Below, piece by piece: positions 20,430-30,382 of a DNA stretch of 64,000 bases. The first letter of the stretch is position 1; each line of letters begins with the position of its first letter. The translations under genes and the position numbers were made by a program. The notes beneath the pieces are model-generated. The model did no database searches. It was not told where the DNA came from and was given only the letters and a program-made list of their open reading frames with translations. This DNA comes from Rhynchopus sp. YZ270_cl-10 (taxonomy: Eukaryota > Euglenozoa > Diplonemea > Diplonemida > Diplonemidae), in contig OZ037888.1 of assembly GCA_964035575.1 (NCBI GenBank), positions 434,001 through 498,000 of the forward strand. Reading direction: 5' to 3'.

Positions 20430-21710
20430 CTAGTAATGAGAGGACCCATCCGCCTGAGACCGCTGGAGCTGCAGGAGGAGGGAGGGGTTCTTGACCTTGA
20501 CAAGCGCGTTGACGTCTTGGAGTCTGCCTTGCATGATGGCGAGGCGAGATTTGAGTGCGTTGTACCTATAGGAGATGTGCTGTCTGATCATGTGTTCGGG
20601 GGACTCTTTGAAGGGTAGTGCGAGAAGCTCGACAAATTTGTACTCCATGTTCTGGATGAATTCGAGAACTGCGTTCCCGTCTCGTTGGAGAATGAGGACC
20701 GCCATGTAGCTGTGTGGCTCCTTGATGCATTTGTTGAGCATTCGCATCAGCGTCGGCGCAAAGTCCTTGAAGTCGCACATCAACTTCTGCTCCTCCTGCA
20801 ACGCAACGTACCCTGCCTCGTTGATCTTGCATGCATAATGGAAAAACAAATCACACTCCGAGCTCAACTCAATCCTCAGGTTCAATGCATTGCTTTCTTC
20901 TCCCATTGAAAGCACTTTAACCTGAAAAAAATGACATTAAAAATCAGGAAAAATTAGAAAAAGAAAGGAAAAAAATGTAAAAGAGGCCAAAAGGGAAGCA
21001 AATACAGTGGTGTGATAGTTCGCACATTGTAATATCAATGTTGGATGTTTGTGAGTACTGTTGTGACCCACCTTTGAATGCTTTGACAAAAAATGAATCT
21101 GTTGTAGTGTACGTGAGATATTTTTATGATACACCAAAAAGGGGGATTTTGTTGTGTGTCCTCTCGCTCTCAAAGTGGGGGTATTGGGGGGTAGGGGGTG
21201 GTGGGGGCAATAGCGGGTACCTTGACTCCTTCTGTGGTTCCAACGTCGTGTGGCTTGTCTGCGCTTTCTTGGGTACGGAGTTCGAACTGAGAAAAAATTA
21301 TTTTTGGTGGGATAAATTCTTTGAAATTGCCCTCCACGGGAGGGGAAATCGAGAACCGGATTTTCAACAAAAAAAAAAGGTTTATAAGATCCGTCTCTCT
21401 GTGTTCACTTTGATGGTTGTTGTGAAGCGTTTAGACGAATAAAACGTTTGCAGAGAAAAAGAACGCATACTTGCACTTCTCTGTCGTAAATCGCTCTGTG
21501 CCCGTCTGAGAGTGATGGATCCATCTCGTAGATGGGCTGGAAGTCCATGTTGCCGAGAATCGAAGATCGGTCGTGCGACGCGTCGACGGTTGTGTTGTTT
21601 GCGTTGGCATGACTACGGTCTTGGGGGGCAGACTGCCGTTCCCTTACCTGACTATGCTGAGACTGTGCGTACCCATGTGGGGAGTAACCACTGTAACCTC
21701 CATACGACAT
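20430..21710 (-). CDS. SAS6L: SAS6-like protein (SAS6L), two exons
   Basis: Exon 1 is 21710-21471 and exon 2 is 20921-20430; the 549-bp intron 21470-20922 has GTATGC and CAG ends and keeps frame (EVQ joins VKVLSMGEE). The product has 243 residues. After a Tyr/Gly/Ser/Gln-rich head (residues 1-55), residues about 58-225 are the SAS-6 N-terminal head domain: NLRIELSSECDLFFHY, LQEEQKLMCDF, FIQNMEYKFVELL, RQHISYRYNALKSRLA, and NALVKVKNPSLLLQLQR at the end. True SAS-6 continues into a long coiled coil for cartwheel spokes; here the protein stops 8 residues later, as in SAS6L of Toxoplasma and trypanosomes, where it sits at the conoid or basal plate. This implies a flagellum or derived apical structure. 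An unseen extra 3' exon could change this view. Confidence 0.88.
20922..21470 (-). other. Intron of SAS6L
   Basis: GTATGC donor after GAAGTGCAA and TTTTTTTCAG acceptor. The contents are homopolymer-rich and no known repeat is seen. Joining restores an uninterrupted conserved SAS-6 strand, which is the main support. Confidence 0.85.
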
Positions 21711-21730
21711 CGAACAACAAGAAAAGACGA

Positions 21731-21772
21731 AAGGTCAAGAAGGGGGCGAGAGAGAGAGAGAGAAATGCGGAG
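21731..21772 (-). promoter_or_regulatory. Polypyrimidine (TC)n tract before SAS6L
   Basis: In sense, a (CT)n-rich stretch ends about 20 bases before the ATG at 21710. Its place and composition are like the tracts before SPINDLY and the hydrolase. Confidence 0.35.
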
Positions 21773-22271
21773 TGAGTGTTGGGCTTGTGTATGTGCGTTT
21801 TGTGCCCCTGGAAATAGATGCATTCATTTTGATTAGAAAAACATAGAGGGGGCGATTGAATGAAAGTGAAGGGAAGAAAATGATTTATTTTTTTTGGCAA
21901 AACAACAGCCTTGCCGCAAATGTGTCTTGGGGGGTGAATAGGAATGGTTCCCAAATAAGATGGGTACAACACAATAATGTTCTTCTCAAACATTTACCAT
22001 ACCCCCCTGAGTATTACCCCCCTCCCCACTGCTCCCTTCCTTCAATGTGTTTTATCACAATCGGCATCGCACACCATCAGCTTTGTATGGGGTTGTCTAA
22101 AGCAGTTTGTTGCTTCTATTTTCCGTTTTATTTTTTTGGAAAAATTGAAAAAATAATTTGACAACATATAGACCCCACTCTGTGAACTCAACTCCACACA
22201 GAGGCAAAAGCCTGGCCTTTTGTAGAAGCCCTCTCTCCCTTTCCCCTTTTACCTAAAAGGAAAAAGAAAGT

Positions 22272-22313
22272 GAAGTTGATAGTGCAAACGCCTCTGGGAC
22301 GCAGGCACCGACT
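22272..22313 (+). repeat. R2 dispersed repeat copy, 5' part
   Basis: GAAGTTGATAGTGCAAACGC, then CTCTGGGACGCAGGCACC; the 3' half is missing. Confidence 0.6.
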
Positions 22314-22524
22314 AAAGAAAAAGAGGGGTCGATCAAGAAACGGTGAATAATCGTAATGTCTCACTTAGACCACCGTCTATTTCAATGCAGGACACAGGAT
22401 GGCCCTTCTGCCTTCTTCCGCAATCTCGCAAAACGCCCCGAAAAAAGCGAATTGAAGTTGAGAAAACATCTGTCATTTTCTTTTTTTTGCAAATCATAGC
22501 GAAAGAAACGGCGGATGACGATAT

Positions 22525-22785
22525 CTATTTCTCTGAAGCAGGGCGGACACCAAGGAAGGCATCGATAAAGGTGTCTGGTGTGGGCATCGCCTTTGGTCTC
22601 TTCTGGCCGGGCATCCAGCCAACTCGGGTTTCATCGACGGAGACGTCTTCAGCTTTGTCCCATTCCTGTTCTAATACACCCCGGTTGTGCTCTGTCGACA
22701 CTCCTCCACTCAGAATACCATACGCAGTAAACCCACACATCACTATCGGGGTAACAATCCTCCCAATCGTACTCTTCTTTCCCAT
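22525..22785 (-). CDS. Small single-pass membrane protein, 86 residues, unknown
   Basis: The ATG at 22785 gives 86 residues; the longer open frame to 22872 is low-complexity and lacks a better start. Residues 1-8 are basic (GKKSTIGR), then one hydrophobic segment of about 17-19 residues (IVTPIVMCGFTAYGILSGG). The rest is hydrophilic (EQEWDKAEDVSVDETR, then KRPKAMPTPDTFIDAFLGV). The layout, a short basic N-terminus plus one membrane helix and a soluble tail, is typical of small mitochondrial inner-membrane subunits or assembly factors, but this is only an inference. The codon pattern and placement between two minus-strand genes support a real gene. I do not recognise the family. Confidence 0.6.
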   Translation of the reverse strand: MGKKSTIGRIVTPIVMCGFTAYGILSGGVSTEHNRGVLEQEWDKAEDVSVDETRVGWMPGQKRPKAMPTPDTFIDAFLGVRPASEK

Positions 22786-23282
22786 CTTCGTTTTTTTTTG
22801 TGTACACTGTTTTTTTTCAAATTTTTTGAGAGAAAAATTTGGTGGGAAGTGGAAGGAAGAAAAAAATATCAATTATTTTTTGGGGAAATGCTTTCACTCG
22901 GTATTTTGGGAGGATATTGGGAGGGAGAGAGAGGGGGTTTTTTTGTTCGTTCTTTTTTGCTTTTTTTTTTTTTTGTTGTTTTATTTTTTTGGGAATATCT
23001 AGTGTAGTTCCCGAACGATTGTGGACCAACAAAATAATAATGTCTCACCTATTCTGTACACAATGGGGGGGAGAGGTTGGGAGGGTGGTAAAAAAAATAT
23101 CACTAAAATTGAGTAATAAAATAGACACGAGACAAATCAATCCCTGAGGGATAAGCTTCGGGAAGGGTAGCTAAAAAAAATCAGCACAAAAAAGAGAGGG
23201 GTAAAAAAAAAAAAAGCCTCCCCTCCTTTCCTGGTCATGAAACCGTCAAATGGAAGTGGATACGTTGATAAGGTAAGGTCAG

Positions 23283-23312
23283 AATGGATCTGAGCCTCGC
23301 ATGCTTAGCCAT
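23283..23312 (+). repeat. R4 dispersed repeat copy
   Basis: AATGGATCTGAGCCTCGCAT, then GCTTAGCCAT; diverged. Confidence 0.4.
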
Positions 23313-24186
23313 ATATTGCCAAAAGCACACTTTCCCCCCTTCCTTTAGTAATAAAGAGCTTTTCTAGATAGCGGAGCTGAGCTAATGATATAAAGATGCA
23401 CCCACACGATGGTGAAGTAAATATCTTTGTGATATCATCGTTGTATGAAACCACAAATTCAAGTCAATTTCCTTCACCCGTCGTGCGGGGTTTTCTGAGA
23501 TGCACAAAAAAAAAAAAAAAACATACACACACACAAGGAAAAGCTACCCAACCTAATCCCTACAAAACCCACACAAAGTACTCTGAGACACTCGTCAAGA
23601 TCGAAGGAGGAGGGGAAAGGATTAGCACCTAACATATGCCCTAAAGGACGGATACTCATACACTTACAACACGGCTGGGGTTTGATACACGCCTTTTGCA
23701 ACATTTGCACACATGCCTGTTGCATTCTTCTGAGACTCTAACAAAAGAAAAAAAAGGGGGGGTACAAACAGTGAATATGGTAATTAAAAGAAAGGTCGGT
23801 AAAGATGAAGTCTAAGATTTGAATGTTTAGTCATCTTTAGAGAGGGGGTTTGAAAGTTTGTTTTTGTTTTTTGCTACTCTGTTTGTTTTGTATTGTAGTT
23901 TCATTGTGATCTTTAGAGAGGGGGAAAAAGACCCAAAGTTTTCGTTTCCTCGGTCAGCAAAATTGTTATGTTTTTTTTCGCTGTATGAGTTGTGTGAGTG
24001 GTGAAACAAAATGCCGTATTCGTACAAATTATTGTACCGTAAAAAAAGGTCATCCAGAAAAATTCTGAAATGGTCGAACATTATTACGGTCGATAATTGT
24101 TTTGTACGAATACGGTACTGGGTGAAAAACAATTTGCAGGCACCTTCCGTCGATTCTATTTCGTCTTTGCCAAATGTTTGGTATAT

Positions 24187-24216
24187 AAAAATGGAATCTG
24201 ACTTCAGGATATGACA
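24187..24216 (+). repeat. R6 dispersed repeat copy
   Basis: AAAATGGAATCTGACTTCAG, then GATATGACAA; nearly the same as 26481-26506. Confidence 0.6.
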
Positions 24217-24692
24217 AACAAAAAGAGAACAAAGAAAAAAACACATCACAACAAAAAAAAAGTTACCCTCATAACCTCCAACCAATAGGAACCCTATTTC
24301 CTAAAGAGTTATGGCATAGGAAACCTAGAGAAAAAGAACATAACGAACACATATTTGCACATTTTTTTTTGGTGGAGTGGGCAACAACACATACATTTTG
24401 TTGCCCCCCCTCCTAAGATACATTCTCCCAGAGGAGGTAACTATTTTTTGACAAACCAGACAAACACGCTTTACTGTCTGGGTATTTTTGGGGAAAGACA
24501 CTCAAACAAAAATGCACATTGCAAAACTTTCTGAATACAAAACTGACGCATTACCCATCTCAAGGGGGGCTCTGAAGGAAAATAGCACAAAGCTAAGAGA
24601 GCACGAAAGGAGTGAATACACCGTGCTCACATACACAACATCTACACAAAAAAAGAAACACTTGAAGTATGGTCTTCACATGACACATACAC

Positions 24693-25309
24693 CAGAGTCC
24701 TAGCTTGCCTGGGTCAGTGGGTCAAGCTGACCCAAGTGCCTGGGTCGCGACCCACGAAAAAAAAAAAAAAGGGGAATTAATTAATTTGGAAATTGGGAAA
24801 TTCTGATTTTTTCCCCTCTTTGGGGGGGCCCACCACCTTTTCTGGGGTAAGAAAAAAAATATCGACAAAAAAATCCGGCACCGTCCAGGGCTGGACCCAA
24901 TTTTTTTTGCCTGCGGCGCCATTTTTCCTTTTTTGCTCCGCAAAAAAGGGTTCGTAGAGTGACTCTGTGGTGTAAAAAGCTACATTTTTACACCGTACCC
25001 TAATTTTTTTCGCCTGCGGCGCCATTTTATATATTTTGTGTTGGGTGATCTATGAACGGGGAGTGATTTTTATGGTTATAGTAGCGTTCCACTTAACGTT
25101 GTGAGCAACTCACTAGTCGTAGTGGCCAAAATTTGTATCAGTCAAGAACTTGTCCATTTTTCTGAAATGACCCCACCACAGTGAGGGTAGAGCTCGGAAA
25201 ACCCAAAAAAGCCAAGACAAGCCCCCCAAGGCCCAAAACCTCTGCTGACCCAAAAAAAAAATTCTGACCCAGATTTGGCATTTTTTTCCAAAACCAAGCT
25301 AGGACCCTG
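24693..25309. mobile_element. Non-autonomous hAT element, 617 bp
   Basis: The left end is CAGAGTCCTAGCTTG and the right end, reverse-complemented, is CAGGGTCCTAGCTTG (14 of 15 identical). The flanks carry ACATACAC on both sides (24685-24692 and 25311-25318; with one further C the match is 9 bp and continuous with both ends). CAGRG-type ends with an 8-bp target duplication define the hAT superfamily. The interior has a GCCTGCGGCGCC palindrome and an ATGACCCCACCAC motif shared with the sequence near 3.7 kb and 36.5 kb. There is no transposase, so it depended on another element. The near-perfect ends suggest modest age. Confidence 0.85.
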
Positions 25310-25770
25310 CACATACACAATTGGCAAGAAAAAAAAATGGGTCTTCTCTCTTGAATTCTCTGAACAGCGAAAGCATTTTACTTGAACATTAAAAGCGACA
25401 AGAAAGAGTAGTTAAAAGGTAAACGCAACTCATTCGAGTTCATGCAAAGGGTAGGACGTGGTGCTTTGATCATAAAGCGACAAGAAATGTCTTGATCACA
25501 AAAGAATAGTTCGTAAATTTAAGATGACATAAAGACTCCCATGCTTAACAAAAACCCCCACCACCACCCAACACAGACTTGATCTGGCAAGCCCACGAAG
25601 AAATTTTGCCTTACAAACTAACCTTCAGACGGCGATAGAATATATTCCGCTACCGGGGATGCACCTCACGAAAGAACAAAGAGAAATGAATAAACTACGT
25701 TGGTATGTACCCCCACGAAGAGAAGGTGGGGGAAATGCATCCCTTGAGGAAAAAAAATAAAAATCTGTTG

Positions 25771-25800
25771 AGATGAACCCAAGCCTTTCCTGTGGTCACC
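25771..25800 (+). repeat. R4 dispersed repeat copy
   Basis: AGATGAACCCAAGCCTTTCC, then TGTGGTCACC. A second copy follows at 25825-25859. Confidence 0.55.
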
Positions 25801-25824
25801 TCTAATAAGAAAAAGGCTGGTGGT

Positions 25825-25859
25825 ATATGAATCTAAACCTTACGTGGTTTAGTCACCTT
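25825..25859 (+). repeat. R4 dispersed repeat copy
   Basis: ATATGAATCTAAACCTTACG, then TGGTTTAGTCACC; ends before an A-run. Confidence 0.5.
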
Positions 25860-26480
25860 GAAAAAAAATAAATAAACATCGCTCAATTCTACAGCGATGG
25901 TGGGGTTGTGGGGGGAATGAAAACGGGAAGTGTGAAATAAGAACCGAACACTGAACAGATCAAACATTTTTTTTTTCTTTAACACGCGGGTGGGGGTGGG
26001 GAAAGCAGATCATTTCTCTTTTGGTCCAACCATCGCAATTTTTTTTTTTTCTTTTCATTTTGCTTTTTTTTTTTTTTTCCGACATCGGTCCGACAATCAT
26101 CCACCCCGTATTGTTGTACCTCCCTTTTAGTTGCATTTTTTAGCAATCACCCACAGCGCATTCTATATCCAATTGCCACGCGAAGGGGTCAGGATTATTT
26201 TGTTTATGTCGATTGCTATTTATTTCCCCATTTTCTGTTCTCTTCTTGTTATAAACCCCCACCCTTAGGGGATTTTACCCCTCGGAATCCCTAGCCCCGC
26301 ACAGCCTTATCCTTCTCCAATTCCCTCATCATTGTTTGTAGCACCCACCAATTCCTCCAGACTAGGCCATGTTGCCTTGTTGTCCTCTGTATTGGGAAGG
26401 GGGGGGGTGGTGGAGGGAGGGTATGAATGTAATGGCTAATGATTGCCGAAAATAGTCAAAGGGGCTACTAAAATACAAAA

Positions 26481-26506
26481 ATAGAATCTGACTTCAGGAT
26501 ATGAGA
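26481..26506 (+). repeat. R6 dispersed repeat copy
   Basis: AAATAGAATCTGACTTCAGG, then ATATGA. Confidence 0.6.
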
Positions 26507-26529
26507 AGTGAATTAAACCCCCCCTCCGG

Positions 26530-26693
26530 ATATTATTTACTAAATTTGGAGTAAATAATAAACGGGAGAGTAAATAATAAACGGGTTTAATTTATTAAAA
26601 CTGTTTTTTACGTTAGAAATTAGTAAATAATAAGTGGGAGAGTAAATAATACCCGTGAAGTAAATAATAAGTGGAGGTAAATAATATCCGTGG
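26530..26693 (+). repeat. Short AT-rich minisatellite
   Basis: Six or so imperfect copies of AGTAAATAATAARYGGGAG stand in tandem, with one inverted copy (TTATTTACT) at the left end, so the block can also fold back. Confidence 0.75.
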
Positions 26694-26858
26694 GGGGGGT
26701 TTATAAAGAAAGGGACACAGTGTGGTACCCCCAGGTTTGACTTTTTTTCGTTGTATGAGTTATGTGAGTGGTGATGAAACAAATATTGGATGGAAGAAAA
26801 AAAGCGGTCTGACGGTCGTGAGGAAGGTCAGGGAGGTCAAAGAGTTGTGTTGGAAAGC

Positions 26859-29788
26859 CTATGTTACCAGATTTAACGAATGTATTGGAGGGTTGGGGGG
26901 GTATAGTATACCTTTCAACGATGTGTACAATTCCCGTGTGCGCAGCAATGCGTACTCAAGGGGGATGTTGTGTGAGAGGTCGTTTATCAGCTTCAGGATC
27001 TCGTCGAACACCAAACCTGACATCTGCACGACTGATGAGAGACGGCTGTGTTGGGTTGGATGGGTGATTTTAAATAAAAATAAACAACAACAAAACGCCA
27101 TATCACAAAAAAAAAAACGTTCCCTTCCCCACTAAGGAGTCCAACCTGGTATATTTGTCACCTAAAAAAAAATCTGACTTCAGGATAACTGATAAATTAG
27201 AAAGGGGGAAAGGGGTTTTTTTAGTCAGTTTGTAAGTTGTATTTGTTGAGAGAGAGAGAGAGAGAGCAGTTCAAAAAAATAATAATATAAACACCTGGCA
27301 ACACCCATGGCAAAGCATACCTTAGCAAATAGGCTGACAACAGCAAATGAAAGTCCCCTCCAAAGGGGCAGGCCCAGATTGTGTCCCAGAGGTACAGCAC
27401 GTCGGCAAAGTTGAATTCTCGCTTGAAGAGGACGATCACCCATCGGAAGCAAAAGTTGAAGTTCGCCGCATCGACGGACTCAAGATACTGATGCAGGGAG
27501 GGGTCAATGACTTCGAGCAGGTTTCCGATGAAACGAAGCTTTTCTGCGATGCCTGATTGCGTCTTTTGGAAGTAGATGTGAAGGTTACGGTCCTCGAGGA
27601 CGTGCGCTAGGGCCCAGAAGCCCATCACCTCACACTGGAACACATAGAATAGGGTCGAAGCGACGTCGGACATCCCCTGGCAGTAGCCAAGATCGGGGTT
27701 GTACTTTGTTGAGTAAGTGATGAGAATGTTGCGCAGTGAGTTAAGCCCGTCTCCTTCGTCCTCAGCGTAGAGCGGGATGGAGCGGTCCGTCCGCAGTACG
27801 TCCTTCTCAACACGCTGCGCCTCGTCACGGAACGTCGAGGAGAAGCGCTCCTGCGCCTTCGTCATTGTCTTCCACTGGTGTTTGTACAAATCGTACTCCT
27901 TCTTCTTCTCTGCAAAGGACCGCTCCATCTCTGCCGCCGTCTGCCCCACCTCATACAACCCAAGCAAATACGACCACACCTCCTTCCGCACATTCGGATC
28001 CTGAATCCCACCTTCATAACAACGCACCCGAGCCGCCTCCCACCCCTCCTTGGTCAAAACCCTCTCCCCATCCACATTGGAAAAGCTTTCCTCCCATTCA
28101 TCACGTGTAAGAGGCTTCATGACATGGAAGGTCATGGTACTGTTTATAGACGCATTGGAGCACTGCGGCTTGTCGAGGGTAGGTGTCCCTCCACCCTTTT
28201 CGGAGAGGTCAAAGTACTCCTCTGCTTCGGTAGTAAGAAAGCCGATGTTGATGCCCTGCAGCTTCGTATGGTCGAAGGTGTGTGGTGCGCTCTGTGCAGG
28301 CCCACCCTTTGCGTAACTATCCCGCGGGGAGTACGACACGCTTGACCGTGGTGAGTCGCCTGCTTCCTTCGGGGAGGTTACACTGAAGGATCGTGAGATT
28401 TTCCCTAACAACGACAGCTTATTTGTGGAGGCTGCACCGAAGGAGCCCAGACCATTTGACAAACGCTTTCCAAATGAGTCGTTCCCCATCCCCGTGGGGC
28501 TCGCCCCGCTAATATCGCTATCCCCTTCAGGAAGCGATTTTGATGATTTATGCTTCAACGCTGATGGTGGACGTGCTACCGACGCCAAAGAAGCCTCCAA
28601 CGACACTGTCTGGAACCCTGCCCCCGACACCCGCCTATTCAAAGGAACCTCAAGCACCTCGCAAAACTGAGTAAACCCTCTGCTCCTAAACTGAAACGGC
28701 GAATGCTTATTATAAAGATTCGCCATTTCAATGTTTGGCGCTGATATTAAAGTCACAGTTTTCGCTCCTAAGGTGGGTTCCTTCTTTTTGAGCGCTACAA
28801 TATGTGCATCTGGTATCATGCAAGCATACTTCCAGTTGGTAGGGTACTTCCCTATGAGTGAGGCGTCGCCTTCGGCACAGAAGGGAATGTCATCGATGCG
28901 GTCGAGGTTCTTCATGGCCTCTCGGCTGAGCATTTCTTGGTTCACGGTGAGGAGCAGGCAATAGGGCAGCCACATACAAATCAAAAAGTCAGGCGTCTCT
29001 GTAAACGTCGACGGCGACGGTGCCAACGTAGGCAAACTCTCTTCCGAAGGCGCAGCGCCAAAGCTTTCACCACTCACAAAATCCTCCCGGTCTCTATGAT
29101 CCAACGTATAACGCACCACACAAAGAAACCCCTTCACCCCCCAATGCACAACACCCTCCTTCTGAAACAGCACCACACTCTTTCCGGATACAGCATTATC
29201 TGAAGAGAGAACGTTCATAAAAGCACGATGTGCAGAAGGAGACTCCACACCGTTTGGGAAGTAAAGCGCTTTTTGTTTGGGTCCAGGGAGAAGAGGTGGT
29301 GCGGTAATGCATGCGAGAGGACCGCACATCAGCTCGAGACCATACTCTGGGGAGACTACGAGGCGTTCTTTTGGAAGAATGTACTCCATTGGTGAGTCCG
29401 CATGGTGAATGACCACCCAATCGGTTCGGCAGTGTGTTGGGCTTATCTCTGGATGTTCTGTCGTAAGGTGAGCCTGAAGCGTCCACTCAACAGGGTCCAT
29501 CCCATCGGAAAAGCTGGATGTAACAATCGCATACCCATCGATCTTCGTTGGATGATCAAAAGTGACCCCCCCAATAATAGTACACCCCTCTGCCAGCCGG
29601 TCTGTATCCAAAGCGGTTGTTGAAGCCACCTTTCCGCATTTTGTGACATCGTCTCCCTTAAATAGAAGCTTCACTCCCCCAACCCGACCCACATCCCCAT
29701 CATGTGTGCGAGTCTTAATGCAAATAAGACGTACGCTAGTCACAAGAATGCCCTCCCCCGGTATTATTTCAATGCTGGTTCTCTTCAT
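26859..29788 (-). CDS. TBC-domain Rab GTPase-activating protein (TBC1D15/GYP7-like), two exons
   Basis: Exon 1 is 29788-27321 and exon 2 is 27045-26859; splicing a 275-bp intron with GTATGC and CACAG ends gives 884 residues. Residues about 1-400 match the layout of the Rab-binding N-terminal region of GYP7/TBC1D15 proteins (PLYGLELM- and LYFPNG-like strands); residues about 410-520 are Ser/Pro-rich. The TBC domain starts near GIQDPNVRKEVWSYLLG. It has the arginine-finger motif VEKDVLR (IxxDxxR) and the glutamine-finger motif YCQG, so GAP activity is expected. Exon 1 read alone ends in a hydrophobic run soon after HLLLSAYLL. The spliced form continues SRLSSVVQMSGLVFDEILKL, then INDLSHNIPLEYALLRTREL, the usual TBC C-terminal helix. 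A further 3' intron (donor-like GTATAC near 26907) is possible, which would move the stop. Role: membrane traffic, Rab inactivation. Confidence 0.88.
27046..27320 (-). other. Intron of the TBC RabGAP gene
   Basis: Donor AAG/GTATGC, acceptor CAACACAG. It contains an R6 copy (27169-27190) and a (GA)n run. Two other AG acceptors lie within 30 bases, so the exact joint is less certain than the intron itself. Confidence 0.75.
27169..27190 (+). repeat. R6 dispersed repeat copy, intronic
   Basis: AAAATCTGACTTCAGGATAA inside the TBC gene intron. Confidence 0.55.
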
Positions 29789-30382
29789 GATAAATTTTCC
29801 CTTTATTGTGTTTTTTCGGAGTTATACCAAATAACTCATTCCTGAAAGAAAAAATGGTAGATTTGAGGGAAGAGAGGGCGCACAATAGAGGCAAAAAAAG
29901 TGTAGGTGCCGTGTTTTTTTCCTTTTCCATTTTATATTTGAAACATTGAGGGGAATGATTAAAATAATTTTTGAAGAGAAAAAAAAGATGGGATAGTTTA
30001 TAGGCGTCTCCTTGTTAAGGGGAGGTGGGTAGTGTTGTGTATTAGATGCCATCTTTCAGAATATGCACAGTTGTAACATCCATTTGGGGTGCAAACCCGA
30101 CGTTATGCCTGGCTTTATACAGGGAGCCTAACAAAATTCTCATGTCAATCATGAATCTTTCTTTCGTTTGTTTGTTTTTTTTTGAAAACTTGGTTGTATT
30201 AGTGTAGCCACCCTAGAGTGTGCTCCACTATTTTTTTTACTTATTTGCGTTATCAATTGGAAGAGCCTCGACATCAACCGCCTATTGCCAAGGGATTGAT
30301 ACGATTAAAATTTTATAAAAGACAGGTGCCCAGAGGGCACTTCATTTGACAGTTATTTCACACGATTTAGGATTGTTTTTTT
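29789..30382. other. Intergenic region between ankyrin and TBC genes
   Basis: About 600 bp with an R1 copy (30183-30230) and nothing else recognised. Confidence 0.5.
30183..30230 (+). repeat. R1 dispersed repeat copy
   Basis: TGAAAACTTGGTTGTATTAG, then GTAGCCACCCTAGAGTGTGC; nearly identical to 9602-9650 although 20 kb away, which suggests recent spread. Confidence 0.75.

Larger units (their letters stand above)
22786..26858. other. 4.1-kb gene-free stretch with hAT element and repeats
   Basis: Contains R4 (23283, 25771, 25825) and R6 (24187, 26481) copies, a pair of related 30-40-bp segments (23979-24008 and 26742-26782), a delimited hAT element (24693-25309) and a short AT-rich minisatellite (26530-26693). 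Open frames here, such as 23827-24285, are low-complexity or repeat-derived. Confidence 0.5.

Noticed and set aside
23827-24285. 152-codon minus-strand frame with a hydrophobic start
   Set aside because: Low-complexity composition, and parts of it match dispersed repeats at 26742-26782 and 43481-43505; no domain.
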